64,000 bases of DNA, taken from NCBI RefSeq assembly GCF_000328765.2, contig NC_019954.2:2567780-2631779 (forward strand). The letters are read 5' to 3'. Source of the DNA: Tepidanaerobacter acetatoxydans Re1. Its GTDB lineage: Bacteria > Bacillota > Thermosediminibacteria > Thermosediminibacterales > Tepidanaerobacteraceae. The notes under the pieces are model-generated. The model did not search any database, was not told the DNA's origin, and saw only the letters and a list, made by a program, of their open reading frames with translations. The position numbers and the translations under genes were made by a program. The first letter of the stretch is position 1; the number at the start of each line of letters is the position of its first letter. Below, one piece after another: positions 17,613-27,269 of this stretch.

Positions 17613-17715
17613 TTATCCACAGAGTTATGCACAGGTGTTAATAACTTAAATCCTTGTCCCTTTGATTTCTTCTAATGGCAGGCTACTTTTCCCCAATGGG
17701 GATAACTTATCCACA
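17613..17715. promoter_or_regulatory. Cluster of three DnaA boxes
   Basis: Two perfect DnaA boxes TTATCCACA (17613-17621 and 17707-17715) and one single-mismatch box TTATGCACA (17625-17633) lie within 103 bp, all on the plus strand, in an AT-rich gap between convergent genes (17532-17849). No dnaA, dnaN or other origin gene is nearby. It could be a DnaA-titrating or regulatory cluster as known in Bacillus, or part of an unusual origin; function is inferred. Confidence 0.6.
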
Positions 17716-17794
17716 TGAATGTTAATAAAAAAATGCAATAGGAAAATGGTCTTAAAACTTTTGTTTCAGGAATATTTGTTTTGCATTAAATGTC

Positions 17795-17836
17795 AAAATG
17801 CCGCAGGTTTTTAAATTTATCTGCGGCATTTTTATT
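17795..17836. terminator. Bidirectional terminator between UPF0210 and SLH genes
   Basis: ATGCCGCAG / CTGCGGCAT stem with a 14-base AT-rich loop. The right side is followed by TTTTATTTTTT and the left side is preceded by AAAA, so it can act on both strands; it lies 14 bp from the SLH gene stop. Confidence 0.85.
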
Positions 17837-17849
17837 TTTTAAATCATTT

Positions 17850-19367
17850 TTAATTATAAAGTATGATATTTTCACGATAATCCTGCTGCAAATCTTTCTC
17901 TAGGAATTCCAGGAATCTTACCAACATGGCTGATGCTTCTGCTCGCGTCATAACCTTGTTGGGATTAAACCTGTTGTAGCTGTCACCCTCGATGATGCCT
18001 ATTTCCCTGGCTACATATACACTGTCGCGAGCCCAAGAGGGAATTTTATCATCATCGGAAAAAGATGTATAGTAACCCGGATTGGGAGCTCTGCTGCCAA
18101 AACCTAAAGCTCTGATAAGTATTGTAATGGCTTCTGCCTTTGTCAGCGAAGCTTTTGGTTTAAAGTAATCGCTGGATACCCCTGTTATGATACCCTTTTC
18201 TAAGCCTTGCTTTATATATTGATAATCCTCATCTTCAACTTCTACATCTTTAAAAGGCGATTCTTCAGGCGGCTCCTTTCGCCGACTTGTTCTTCTTTTG
18301 CTTTCCTTTTCTGCCTCTTCCATGGAGGGCCTTATGTCACAAGCTCTAATAACTCCCTTGGTAAACTCCACTCGGGTCATAGGAATTTCAGGGGTGAAGA
18401 AGTTTTGGCTTTCATCGAAGACATCAAGGGAGTATAGCTTTGTTATATATTCCTCCGCCCAGTGACCCCCGACATCCCGGAATTTAGGCACAACTAACCG
18501 TTCTACTTTCGGAACCATCTTTGCCGAAAGGTTTATTCGGTCACTTGTGCGGCGCTTTTTATCAGGGATATTATCTTGCATACGCGGAAGGTCATATTCA
18601 TATCGTGAAACCATCTCACGATTGGTTGTCCGTATATACCCGCCATTAAAACTGGAAAGGCTGGCTTCATTTTCCGAATACACCAGTTTTTTTGTCAGGC
18701 TGTCTGAAACCTGTGCCTTTACACTGCCCTCCCAAGACACCGTTTCCGAATCACCATCTTCGTCGGTTACCTTTCGATTTGAGGTGATATAGTAATTAAT
18801 AATCTGGGTTTCTGTGCTGCCCCAAAAATTTTCGTACCCAACATCACCGCCGGAGATAGTAACCACAATCTGGCCTTCGTCACGGTTTACAGTGTAGTAT
18901 TTCCTGCCTTCAAAATTACCCGAATAAAAATCAGATGCCGGCCGCTTATCTATAACATCTGATTTAGAAAACTGGAAGTCCTCTAATTCATACTTATCTT
19001 TGCCTATTTCTATTTTCTCCGAGTAGTTAGTCAAAGTAGTCTGGCCGATGACCTGCCCTTTATCGTTTCGCTCAGTAAACTCCGTAACAAAAGTAACTTT
19101 TCTTGTCAGTTTGGTTTTTATTGTTTCGTCTTTGTTAGTGAGATTATATGTATATTTGACCGTCTCAGTATCTCCATTCTTGCCTTCCGATACCTTCACA
19201 TCTAGTTCCCCTGAAAACTTCATAGGCTCTCCGGTGATAAAAACGATCTCCTCATACTGGTATTCATTATTGACCCCTCCGTCAAAGCCGGACGGTGCCC
19301 CATAGGCCTGCAGGGGGCTCATCAGTAGTAATGTTAGCATAAAACATATCATCAGTTTTTTAATCAT
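17850..19367 (-). CDS. SLH-domain cell-surface protein
   Basis: 505-residue exported protein. Signal peptide 1-23 (MLTLLLMSPLQAYGA). Residues about 30-290 form a beta-rich region without a recognised family. A charged linker (KESKRRTSRRKEPPEE) interrupts three C-terminal SLH modules (FRDVGGHWAEEYITKLY; FKDVEVEDEDYQYIKQGLEKGIITG; IPSWARDSVYVAREIGIIEG), which bind pyruvylated secondary cell-wall polymer. It is the last gene of the four-gene envelope operon and the only one with SLH modules, so it may anchor the other products. It lies nine bp after its upstream neighbour. Confidence 0.9.
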   Translation of the reverse strand: MIKKLMICFMLTLLLMSPLQAYGAPSGFDGGVNNEYQYEEIVFITGEPMKFSGELDVKVSEGKNGDTETVKYTYNLTNKDETIKTKLTRKVTFVTEFTERNDKGQVIGQTTLTNYSEKIEIGKDKYELEDFQFSKSDVIDKRPASDFYSGNFEGRKYYTVNRDEGQIVVTISGGDVGYENFWGSTETQIINYYITSNRKVTDEDGDSETVSWEGSVKAQVSDSLTKKLVYSENEASLSSFNGGYIRTTNREMVSRYEYDLPRMQDNIPDKKRRTSDRINLSAKMVPKVERLVVPKFRDVGGHWAEEYITKLYSLDVFDESQNFFTPEIPMTRVEFTKGVIRACDIRPSMEEAEKESKRRTSRRKEPPEESPFKDVEVEDEDYQYIKQGLEKGIITGVSSDYFKPKASLTKAEAITILIRALGFGSRAPNPGYYTSFSDDDKIPSWARDSVYVAREIGIIEGDSYNRFNPNKVMTRAEASAMLVRFLEFLEKDLQQDYRENIILYN

Positions 19368-19376
19368 ATCTGCTCC

Positions 19377-21041
19377 CTACTTTACCAATAAGAATTTGCC
19401 TTCAAAATCATCTCTTACTGCGTATATATTATCACCCGGTTTTAATTCATCCCAGGATATGGTGCGGTCGTCTTTTATCAGCAGAGCTTTTTCAACGCGC
19501 ATACTAACCGGCAAAGACTTCGCCATCCACTTTTCATTTCGGCTGCTCCAATCCTTGGCATCTCGAAGCGTCACCTTTATCCCTACAAGCGCATCTTCTT
19601 CCACATTTTCCACAGTACCTATCGTTACCCGCTGTCTGAGCAGAGAATCCATGTCTTTTTTCAGGGCTATTGCCACAATCCTGTCTCCATCGGTATACGC
19701 ATATGCATACCATGACTTTAGGCCTTGGCGTCTGGAAGAACTGCTGTCTTCATCTACTGCATAATCCATAGCAAAAAATTCCTCAGGGGTTATTTGTTTC
19801 ACTTCTTCCATATCGAAAATATAGGTATCGTTGTCATAGTAAAGCTCTTTTTCATCATCGAAAGACTCCCAATCATTGCGATTTAAGATAAAGAAATCCT
19901 CGATAGTAACTTGATTTTCCACTACCTTGTCAAGCTTGCCTGCATACAGATAATACTGCCCTATATTGGAATTGTTTATGTCTTGGTTATAGATATATAC
20001 CACACTGGCTAAAGCTTTACTGCCTCGACCGTCGGCTACAACAAATGCATCACATCCTGGAACCATTGAATAACCGTCAACCAATCGCTGATTTTTAATG
20101 AATATGGTACCTTCGTCAAACTCGATATTTCGTTTATTCTTTAGTTCAAAAGCTGAAGCGTACCAGTTTATCTCCTCAATCTTATCGCTGAACGTTGTTT
20201 CATATTGGCTTTTTATCACCATTTTTTCTGCCATATCTGCGCTAAAAAAGTCCTTTACCGCTAAATAAGCCGTTTTACCCTGAAAATATTTCATATTATT
20301 ATAAGATAGCGGCAGTCCGCCGCAGTATACCGGAAAATCCTTAGAATAGTCTATGCGGAGGATGTTTTTCATCTCCTGCCAATTCCCATTTTGGAAAATC
20401 TGAGCATCTTTTAGCACAAGCGTATTATCCAAGAGGTTGGCAACATCAAGCCGACCTTTATACAGGCCTTTAATTTTGACGGAATCGCCCTGAATATTCA
20501 TTCGGCTGATAATAGTAGAGTCTTTTTCATCAAAATATAACCTCACCATATCCCCTTCATACAAAGTGCTTAAAGGAACATTTAACCCATTTTTTATTGC
20601 AATGGTAGCAGGACTTGTAAAATAGGTTTCTTCTTTGCCGGTGGTAAGCCGCAAGATGAGCTGATTCCGGTCTATTTTTTTAACAATGCCCGATCTGACT
20701 TTGCCATTTGGCGGAATATATCCCGGATTTTCAGTAGACCAGCTTTCCATATATGTCAAACTGTTTCTATTATATTCGGCGTATATTTCCATTCCTATTT
20801 TAAAATCCTTGAGCTCTGCAGGTGTATCATCAATTAGAAGAACTGTATCAGTCGTAACTTGCCACCGCTTAATATTCCCCTCATAATCTTCTATCTCAAT
20901 CCTTAATTCACTGGCGTTTAAATCTTCGATATAACCCTCAACGGATTGATAGGCCGATGCCTCTTTTGTATAACCGACCGGAAGAAATATCATTACAGTG
21001 AGTATCATTAAAATTAATATCTGTGCTTTAAGTCCTTTCAT
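19377..21041 (-). CDS. Exported protein of unknown function with repeated small beta modules
   Basis: 554 residues with a signal peptide (about 1-30, cut near TKEASA). The body consists of repeated beta modules, each with a pattern like G-x-I-x-x-I-D-x-x-x-L-x-L (VEGYIEDLNASELRIEIED, SGIVKKIDRNQLILRLTTG, VENVEEDALVGIKVTLRD), reminiscent of DUF5666/OB-like repeats. The match is by eye only. No catalytic motif was seen. It is located between the giant IPT protein and the SLH protein with gaps of 5 and 9 bp, so it is probably an extracellular partner of both. Confidence 0.7.
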   Translation of the reverse strand: MKGLKAQILILMILTVMIFLPVGYTKEASAYQSVEGYIEDLNASELRIEIEDYEGNIKRWQVTTDTVLLIDDTPAELKDFKIGMEIYAEYNRNSLTYMESWSTENPGYIPPNGKVRSGIVKKIDRNQLILRLTTGKEETYFTSPATIAIKNGLNVPLSTLYEGDMVRLYFDEKDSTIISRMNIQGDSVKIKGLYKGRLDVANLLDNTLVLKDAQIFQNGNWQEMKNILRIDYSKDFPVYCGGLPLSYNNMKYFQGKTAYLAVKDFFSADMAEKMVIKSQYETTFSDKIEEINWYASAFELKNKRNIEFDEGTIFIKNQRLVDGYSMVPGCDAFVVADGRGSKALASVVYIYNQDINNSNIGQYYLYAGKLDKVVENQVTIEDFFILNRNDWESFDDEKELYYDNDTYIFDMEEVKQITPEEFFAMDYAVDEDSSSSRRQGLKSWYAYAYTDGDRIVAIALKKDMDSLLRQRVTIGTVENVEEDALVGIKVTLRDAKDWSSRNEKWMAKSLPVSMRVEKALLIKDDRTISWDELKPGDNIYAVRDDFEGKFLLVK

Positions 21042-21046
21042 GCCTG

Positions 21047-24000
21047 CTACCTCCTTGTCCCGAAAATGCCGTACTTGCCCAATTGATAAATCACAGTCTT
21101 TATTACCGTATCATAACCGCTATATTTTTCGTAAACATTTACCCAATCACCTTTAGCTTCGTCATATCGATAAAGGGCAATATTTGTTATTTTCCTCAAA
21201 TCAGCTTTTGTCTTATCATAATCCATCCCGAATTCTATCGCACCATTCAACTGATCAATATAAGATACATCGCTTCCCAAATAAAATCCGGCCTCTAGTA
21301 CATACTGTGCTGAAAGTGCTGTCCGCATACCGCTTTCCGGACTGTCGCTGCCCGCACTTACTTCAAATCTCACTCCGGCATCGCTTCTATCTTTGTATTG
21401 CTGAACCTTTGAAGTGTAGAATACTTTCGGATTAAGCTTTACGGTAAAGTCTTTACCTGTAATCGTTATATCGCCGGCATTCGATTTCGATACTACCTGT
21501 GCAGGAATAGTGACTACAACGGTTTTAGCTCCGGTAAAATTAGTATCGGTTAAATCTACTGTTACATTTTTCTTATAGTCTTCGGTTCCGACAGTCACTC
21601 GGACAGTATCCCCTATTTTCTCTTTTTTAGTTTCATCTGTTAAGCCGCCATCTTCATCAGGCGGTCCCACCCTTCTACCGGTTTTGACTGTATTACTCTC
21701 GGCTGAGGGAGGCGATGAGCCAAAATCACCTAAAGCTTTTACTACAAACCTGTAGCGAGTATTAGGTTCTAAATCACTATAGATAAAACTTGTAAGCTCG
21801 GTAGTGCCTATAAAGTCTATCTCATTATCATCGACAACCGCATATATTTCATATCCCTGTGCACCTTCTACCGCTGACCAACTTATTTTAATGTAGCGGT
21901 CGTATATAAGTTCCGCCACTACATTCATTGGTGCGGTAAGCTCAGGTAGCCCGTATACAAGCTGGTCATATATATCGCTTGCACCGCCGTCGGGGTTTAT
22001 TACCATAACGCCTCTACTGTCAAGCTTTGCCGGCGGTGTTACCACAGTAATGGTTTGCGAATCCTCAACAATTACATCTGTTCCGTCAATACCGCCTTGC
22101 AGCTGGTATGGCAGTCCATCGATGTATACAATTATGCCAGTTATATCTTCTTCGTCATCAATCCTTTTAAGTGTAGGGGCAAATACTACCCGCGCCCCAG
22201 GTATGAAAGAATTTCCTTTAAGCTTTATTTTTTGTCCGCCCTCTACGGAAATTTTCGTTATCCTTGAAGTTTCTGTAGGATCGTCCGGGTCTACCACTGC
22301 CGATATCTTAGGACTGCTAAGATAGGTAAATTTTCCGTGAGGATTTGACAGCTCACCGTCGGGATTTTCTACTTTTACATCCACTGTGCCCGGAGCATGG
22401 GGCGGAGTCACTACCAGTATGGTTTTATAGTCGATAACCTGTATCTTATCTTCCGGCACCGGAGTCTCCCCAAAATAGACTTTTAGCCCTTCGCGAAAGT
22501 CTTTACCTTCGATTTTTACGCTGGTGCCTCCTGATGCAGGGCCTTTATCAGGTGTAACCTTTGCCACTGCCGGAGCGGTTTCGCCCTTTACAAACATAAT
22601 ATAGATAGGTTTAGGGCTTGCTTCGTCAGAAGATGCTGATGCACCGTCTTCATTTATAACTACTACCCTATGTAGTTTTCCCACAGCATCTTCCGGCACT
22701 TGCGGCATAGTAAATGTAAGTTTTGTCGGCAGCATGTAGGTTATATCTTTCGGCTCTATTGTTGCCACATTGGAAATCTGAATTTTGGCATTTTCTCTAA
22801 AATCTCCGCCGATGACACTGACTATATTGCCGCCCTTATAGGTCAAGTATAATACTTTTATATCTTTGCCGTTGATATTTTCCTCCTCCGGCGACTTACC
22901 TTCTTTGGTTATATTTGTAATATAGGGACTGCTGTCTGGGTGTTTATAGGTAAACTTGCCCTGGGCTGTTCCGCCGTCCGGATTTATCAAGGTAACATCT
23001 ACTTCTCCAATGGTATAGTACCCCGGGGTTGTGACTACAAGCTGCCCGCTGTTTAAAAACTCCACTGCAGGTGCATAGCCCCGTTCTACAAACAGCCTTC
23101 GGTCAATGATTTCAAGGCGTATAAGTTCATTATATGGATAAGAATTTTCACCTTCTGCCTTTAAAAGTCTTGTAGATATAAACAGAGGGCTTCCGTCAAA
23201 AGGTATGGGATTTAGCGTCACATATTCACGACCGCCTTCTAAAATCGTAAGGTGTATATTGCCGTTTGCATATTCGACCTTAAGCCCTCCTGGCAAATTT
23301 ACGGTAGTGCGCTGATTATCTATCCTTCCGGAATTTTCTTCTTCTCTTGGAATATCTCGGTTAGTTATATTTCCAAAGCGAATCTGCACCATTGGCGTGG
23401 TTTTTATCGTACCGTCAGCTCCGACTATTCTAGTTTCACTTTCTGCAAATCCTGAGCCAAATACTTCTACCCGGTCGCCGCCATGTTTTTTGCCTTCAGC
23501 AGGCACTATGCGAGTTATGGCAGGTTTTGTGGAAGTATATGTGTATTTTACTTTATTTGATATGCCGGAATCGTTATTTACCACATATACATCTACACTG
23601 CCTGCAGTATCGGCCGGTGTCTTTACTTTAAGATAGCCGTCGGCAAATTCAATTATTTCTGCTGCTTTATTTCCAAAATAAACCTTTGGAAGCACCGGAA
23701 TTACTGTCGTGTTAAAATCAATATTATTATTTTTGCACTCTTGTTTTAATTCTTCAATGGTCTTATTACTAAAATCATCCCATTTACCATTGCCGTTTAA
23801 ATCCTGGTATATCTCGTTCTCATCTTTAATCTGATTTCTGTTATCATCACTATAAGGCTCAAAATATCGAAAATCTCTGCCGATAATTTCCACAATTTCC
23901 TTGCCTGCTGCGCTGCCTTGCGTAGGTACAATCCTTGTTATCTGCGGATGGCTGGTAGGCACCATGTATGTAAAACCGTCTTCCTTGCCAGCACTTGCAC

Positions 24001-27000
24001 CGTCAGGATTTAATACTACTACAGGAACCGTTATGCGGTCTGTTTCTTTTTCTTTGGATAAATCGCCCGTAAAGGGAGGCACTTTTACTGTTATGGTTTT
24101 TCCGTCAACACTTACTACTGTATCTTCTTTTTTGACTTCGACACCATTTATGAACACCTTTGTTTTACTTGTGCCGTCATCCTTAAAATCCTCACCTATA
24201 ATATCTATAGTATATCCTCCATCGGCAGAGCCCTTGTCAGGCACAATATTAGTGATTTTAGGCGTGGATTGGGGGTGTGTGTAATAGTAAAAGCCTTGTG
24301 CACCTGTACGGCTGTCCCGTTTAGTATCAGGATTTAACACTGTAAGGTCATAATAGCCGTCACCTAGGGTGAGCACAGGCACTTTAAACAATATGGTATT
24401 TTTATCGATAACCTTTACATTGTTGCCGACGATTATACCGTTATTATCGACTTTATATAAGGTCTGCATGTAGAGCCGCACTTGCGGAGATTCTCCAATA
24501 GTTAAACAAGTTGCATCCTTACTGTTGATCGCTTCGGCTCCTATTGTAACAGGATAATCGCTGCCCCCTTCTTTTGAGGCAAATATCTTATATTCTCCGT
24601 CACCGTTATTATCATCTTTAACATACTTTAAATTTAAATAGTAAGTATTGCTTACTCCGTCAGAAAGTATAGCATTTCCCCGGACATCCTGCCGCAAAGT
24701 ATAAAACTTACCGGAAGAATCAACAAATACTACGCTATGCCAATAATCCGCCATTTGCAGGTATTTTCTGCCGTCAGCCGTTTCACCAATGCTCAAAATC
24801 TCATTGTTTTCAGGTGATGCATAATATTGAAGCTTGATATGCTTAGTTTCAGGATCCGTATTGTATTCATTTATATCCCGGTTTTGAAGAAGTATTCTTG
24901 TACCTATTAGTTTATATATTTCTGATGTAGTTGCGCCGGTTGAGGTTGGATCCGGAGGGAGGAAATTGTCGCCATTTACTAAAACAAGTGTTCCGGTATT
25001 ACCTATTTTAGGTGAAAAATCGGTAATCTTGGGATCGGTATATGTTTTGACATAGTTAAACTCTTTTACCGCAATACCGCCGCCAGGATTCATTACTTGA
25101 AGCTGTGTAGCACCTTCCCTGCCCGGTGGTGCTTTAAATGTTATTGTCTTACCGTCACCTTCACGTTTTATGCCGGAAACCTCTTTGCCATCTATGAAAA
25201 CCTTAACGTCCTGCAAAAAATTACTTCCTTTTATAGTAACTGTCTCACCGCCGTCTACCGTTACCACATCAGGCGTGACGCTTTCAATTACAGGGGTTTT
25301 GTCATCTTTTGCAAGCGTAAACTTCACCATCACTGAATCTTCCGAAGAAAGCCCGGGAATTTGAGAGTTCCTGACAGGATTTGTTACTACAACAGACACG
25401 TTTGTATCTACATATTCTTTTGATACCGGGGTACCTTTAGGAATAACTGCCAAGATTTTATTACCTGTTTCTTGTCCGGGCGAGCCGTCCATTATATTTC
25501 CGCTATCGTCCATTACATAAAGTTCAACATCTTTGTCATTTTTGTTTATAATTACATCTCCCAAACTTATTATAGGATATGAGGCTCTTGTTTCTTCATT
25601 ATGTACATATTTATAAACAGTAAAATTTTTGCCATATATACCTATCATTAAGTCCTGAGGGATTATGTATGTATCATCACTTTTTTTTACCACATGAATT
25701 TCATCCGGAACAATACTTTGAACCTCAGGTTTTATTCTACTGGATATAAAGGTATATCCTTTTGGCAGTTCCGCCCTTTCGGTAAATGTGTATTCTTTTT
25801 TATTATTTTCAGTAACGGTAACAATCTTGGTAGCAGTTTCCACTACTACATCTTTTATGGGATTGCTCTCATCTGTATCCGGGTTAATTTTTATAACTAG
25901 CTTATCTATGTCAGGGGAGAAGGAGGAGCCGTCTTCAATCACATCTGCCTGGGGACCCACTATTACTTTTATTGTTTTTTCAACTAAGGCTACATTAGAA
26001 TCTCGGTACTTACCAATATGGGTGTTATCATTATTTTTATATGTTATTTTCATAACACCATCTGATAAAATGGTTATATCTGCCGGGCAGTTGTCATCAA
26101 TTTGCAGATCATCTATATTAAGGCTTCCCAGGTATCTTCCAGTTATAGTAGCTATAGAGCCTGTGTCTGGTCCTTTGTTCGGCTGGATTGTATCAATCTT
26201 TGCACTTTTTGAGCCTTGTATTACGGTAAATTTTTCTTTTGCATAGATATATTCCCCCGAAACAGCCTGCATGGGATCTTTGTAATCCGGTACTTGGTTT
26301 GTAAGGACTACCCAGTACTCACCCGGTGTTATGTCGGGAACTTCTACAGTAAAAACATACTTACCGTCTTCAGTTTGCTGCAGAGGGCTTGGATTTTTGC
26401 CTTTATTTGCAGTTGTGTACGGATCTGTACCGTCAGTGGCTTTTAAAAAGTACACATCATACTGGCGCAGCTGGCTTGCCTTAAAGTATACTTTTCCGCC
26501 TTTTGCGCCTCTATTTGGAAACATTTCGATGTCATCAGATATATTCAAATCCTCTACAAGCCGAAATTGACCGTTATAGGTGTGGTTTATGGTAACTTTA
26601 ACAGACACCTTGTCATATTGTTCATTGAAATATACCGGTTCTTCAGTATGAAATTCCCTTGTGATTTCTATATCCTGAAGACCTAATTCTCCTTCCTGGA
26701 ATTCGGTTATCTCGGCGGGATTTGTTCCAAAACAACTATTTGGAATGGGATTAAAGAGGACGCCAGTGCCATACTTAACCGTTATCTCAGCAGTTCCTGT
26801 AATTAAATCAAAATTCGTCCCTTTTATATATAAGGTTCCACTATCTTTATTTACTTTTGGGGTCACATCAGTAATGGTAGGCATTGCACCTTTATCACCA
26901 ATAGGAATAGTGGCAGTTCCAACAATGATAGACTTGATGTTTTTTAGCTTTTCCCAATCCTCAGGTTTAGTAAATTCAAAATAAAGTAATCCATATGTAT

Positions 27001-27259
27001 TGATTTTAGGACTTTTGAGCTGCTCAAATTTTGAGCCGTATTCTATAAAGACAGGAGCCCCTTCCAGCTCACGTCCTTTAATAGAAATAGACATGCCTGT
27101 CGTAAGTCTGCTGCTGTCATGTTCTTTTCCTATGACTATTTCAGTTACAGCAAAGGAATCCTTGTCATATCCATATACTGATTTAATCTCACAAGGTATG
27201 AATGAAAGTAGCATTATTACTGCCAGCATAGCAGATACTATCTTCTTTGGTCTTGCCAT
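21047..27259 (-). CDS. Giant exported IPT/TIG-repeat protein
   Basis: 2,070 residues, signal peptide 1-30. About ten IPT/TIG immunoglobulin-like domains can be counted from their starts (ITDVTPKVNKDSGTLYIKG, IESVTPDVVTVDGGETVTI, ITDFSPKIGNTGTLVLVNG, ITNIVPDKGSADGGYTIDI, ITRIVPTQGSAAGKEIVEI, ITRIVPAEGKKHGGDRVEV, VAKVTPDKGPASGGTSVKI and others). One fibronectin type III domain lies at about 1,775-1,860 (PMNVVAELIYDRYIKISWS). The C-terminal region ends YQLGKYGIFGTRR. EF-hand-like loops rich in Asp/Asn sit inside one domain near residues 1,140-1,170. No SLH, LPXTG or enzyme motif. It is likely a long surface fibre or adhesin anchored through partners; that role is inferred. Confidence 0.85.
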   Translation of the reverse strand: MARPKKIVSAMLAVIMLLSFIPCEIKSVYGYDKDSFAVTEIVIGKEHDSSRLTTGMSISIKGRELEGAPVFIEYGSKFEQLKSPKINTYGLLYFEFTKPEDWEKLKNIKSIIVGTATIPIGDKGAMPTITDVTPKVNKDSGTLYIKGTNFDLITGTAEITVKYGTGVLFNPIPNSCFGTNPAEITEFQEGELGLQDIEITREFHTEEPVYFNEQYDKVSVKVTINHTYNGQFRLVEDLNISDDIEMFPNRGAKGGKVYFKASQLRQYDVYFLKATDGTDPYTTANKGKNPSPLQQTEDGKYVFTVEVPDITPGEYWVVLTNQVPDYKDPMQAVSGEYIYAKEKFTVIQGSKSAKIDTIQPNKGPDTGSIATITGRYLGSLNIDDLQIDDNCPADITILSDGVMKITYKNNDNTHIGKYRDSNVALVEKTIKVIVGPQADVIEDGSSFSPDIDKLVIKINPDTDESNPIKDVVVETATKIVTVTENNKKEYTFTERAELPKGYTFISSRIKPEVQSIVPDEIHVVKKSDDTYIIPQDLMIGIYGKNFTVYKYVHNEETRASYPIISLGDVIINKNDKDVELYVMDDSGNIMDGSPGQETGNKILAVIPKGTPVSKEYVDTNVSVVVTNPVRNSQIPGLSSEDSVMVKFTLAKDDKTPVIESVTPDVVTVDGGETVTIKGSNFLQDVKVFIDGKEVSGIKREGDGKTITFKAPPGREGATQLQVMNPGGGIAVKEFNYVKTYTDPKITDFSPKIGNTGTLVLVNGDNFLPPDPTSTGATTSEIYKLIGTRILLQNRDINEYNTDPETKHIKLQYYASPENNEILSIGETADGRKYLQMADYWHSVVFVDSSGKFYTLRQDVRGNAILSDGVSNTYYLNLKYVKDDNNGDGEYKIFASKEGGSDYPVTIGAEAINSKDATCLTIGESPQVRLYMQTLYKVDNNGIIVGNNVKVIDKNTILFKVPVLTLGDGYYDLTVLNPDTKRDSRTGAQGFYYYTHPQSTPKITNIVPDKGSADGGYTIDIIGEDFKDDGTSKTKVFINGVEVKKEDTVVSVDGKTITVKVPPFTGDLSKEKETDRITVPVVVLNPDGASAGKEDGFTYMVPTSHPQITRIVPTQGSAAGKEIVEIIGRDFRYFEPYSDDNRNQIKDENEIYQDLNGNGKWDDFSNKTIEELKQECKNNNIDFNTTVIPVLPKVYFGNKAAEIIEFADGYLKVKTPADTAGSVDVYVVNNDSGISNKVKYTYTSTKPAITRIVPAEGKKHGGDRVEVFGSGFAESETRIVGADGTIKTTPMVQIRFGNITNRDIPREEENSGRIDNQRTTVNLPGGLKVEYANGNIHLTILEGGREYVTLNPIPFDGSPLFISTRLLKAEGENSYPYNELIRLEIIDRRLFVERGYAPAVEFLNSGQLVVTTPGYYTIGEVDVTLINPDGGTAQGKFTYKHPDSSPYITNITKEGKSPEEENINGKDIKVLYLTYKGGNIVSVIGGDFRENAKIQISNVATIEPKDITYMLPTKLTFTMPQVPEDAVGKLHRVVVINEDGASASSDEASPKPIYIMFVKGETAPAVAKVTPDKGPASGGTSVKIEGKDFREGLKVYFGETPVPEDKIQVIDYKTILVVTPPHAPGTVDVKVENPDGELSNPHGKFTYLSSPKISAVVDPDDPTETSRITKISVEGGQKIKLKGNSFIPGARVVFAPTLKRIDDEEDITGIIVYIDGLPYQLQGGIDGTDVIVEDSQTITVVTPPAKLDSRGVMVINPDGGASDIYDQLVYGLPELTAPMNVVAELIYDRYIKISWSAVEGAQGYEIYAVVDDNEIDFIGTTELTSFIYSDLEPNTRYRFVVKALGDFGSSPPSAESNTVKTGRRVGPPDEDGGLTDETKKEKIGDTVRVTVGTEDYKKNVTVDLTDTNFTGAKTVVVTIPAQVVSKSNAGDITITGKDFTVKLNPKVFYTSKVQQYKDRSDAGVRFEVSAGSDSPESGMRTALSAQYVLEAGFYLGSDVSYIDQLNGAIEFGMDYDKTKADLRKITNIALYRYDEAKGDWVNVYEKYSGYDTVIKTVIYQLGKYGIFGTRR

Positions 27260-27269
27260 CTTCTCCCTC

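Noticed and set aside
17532-17849. Replication origin (oriC) suggested by the DnaA boxes
   Set aside because: No dnaA, dnaN, gidA or rpmH neighbour and only three boxes; reported as a DnaA-box cluster instead.
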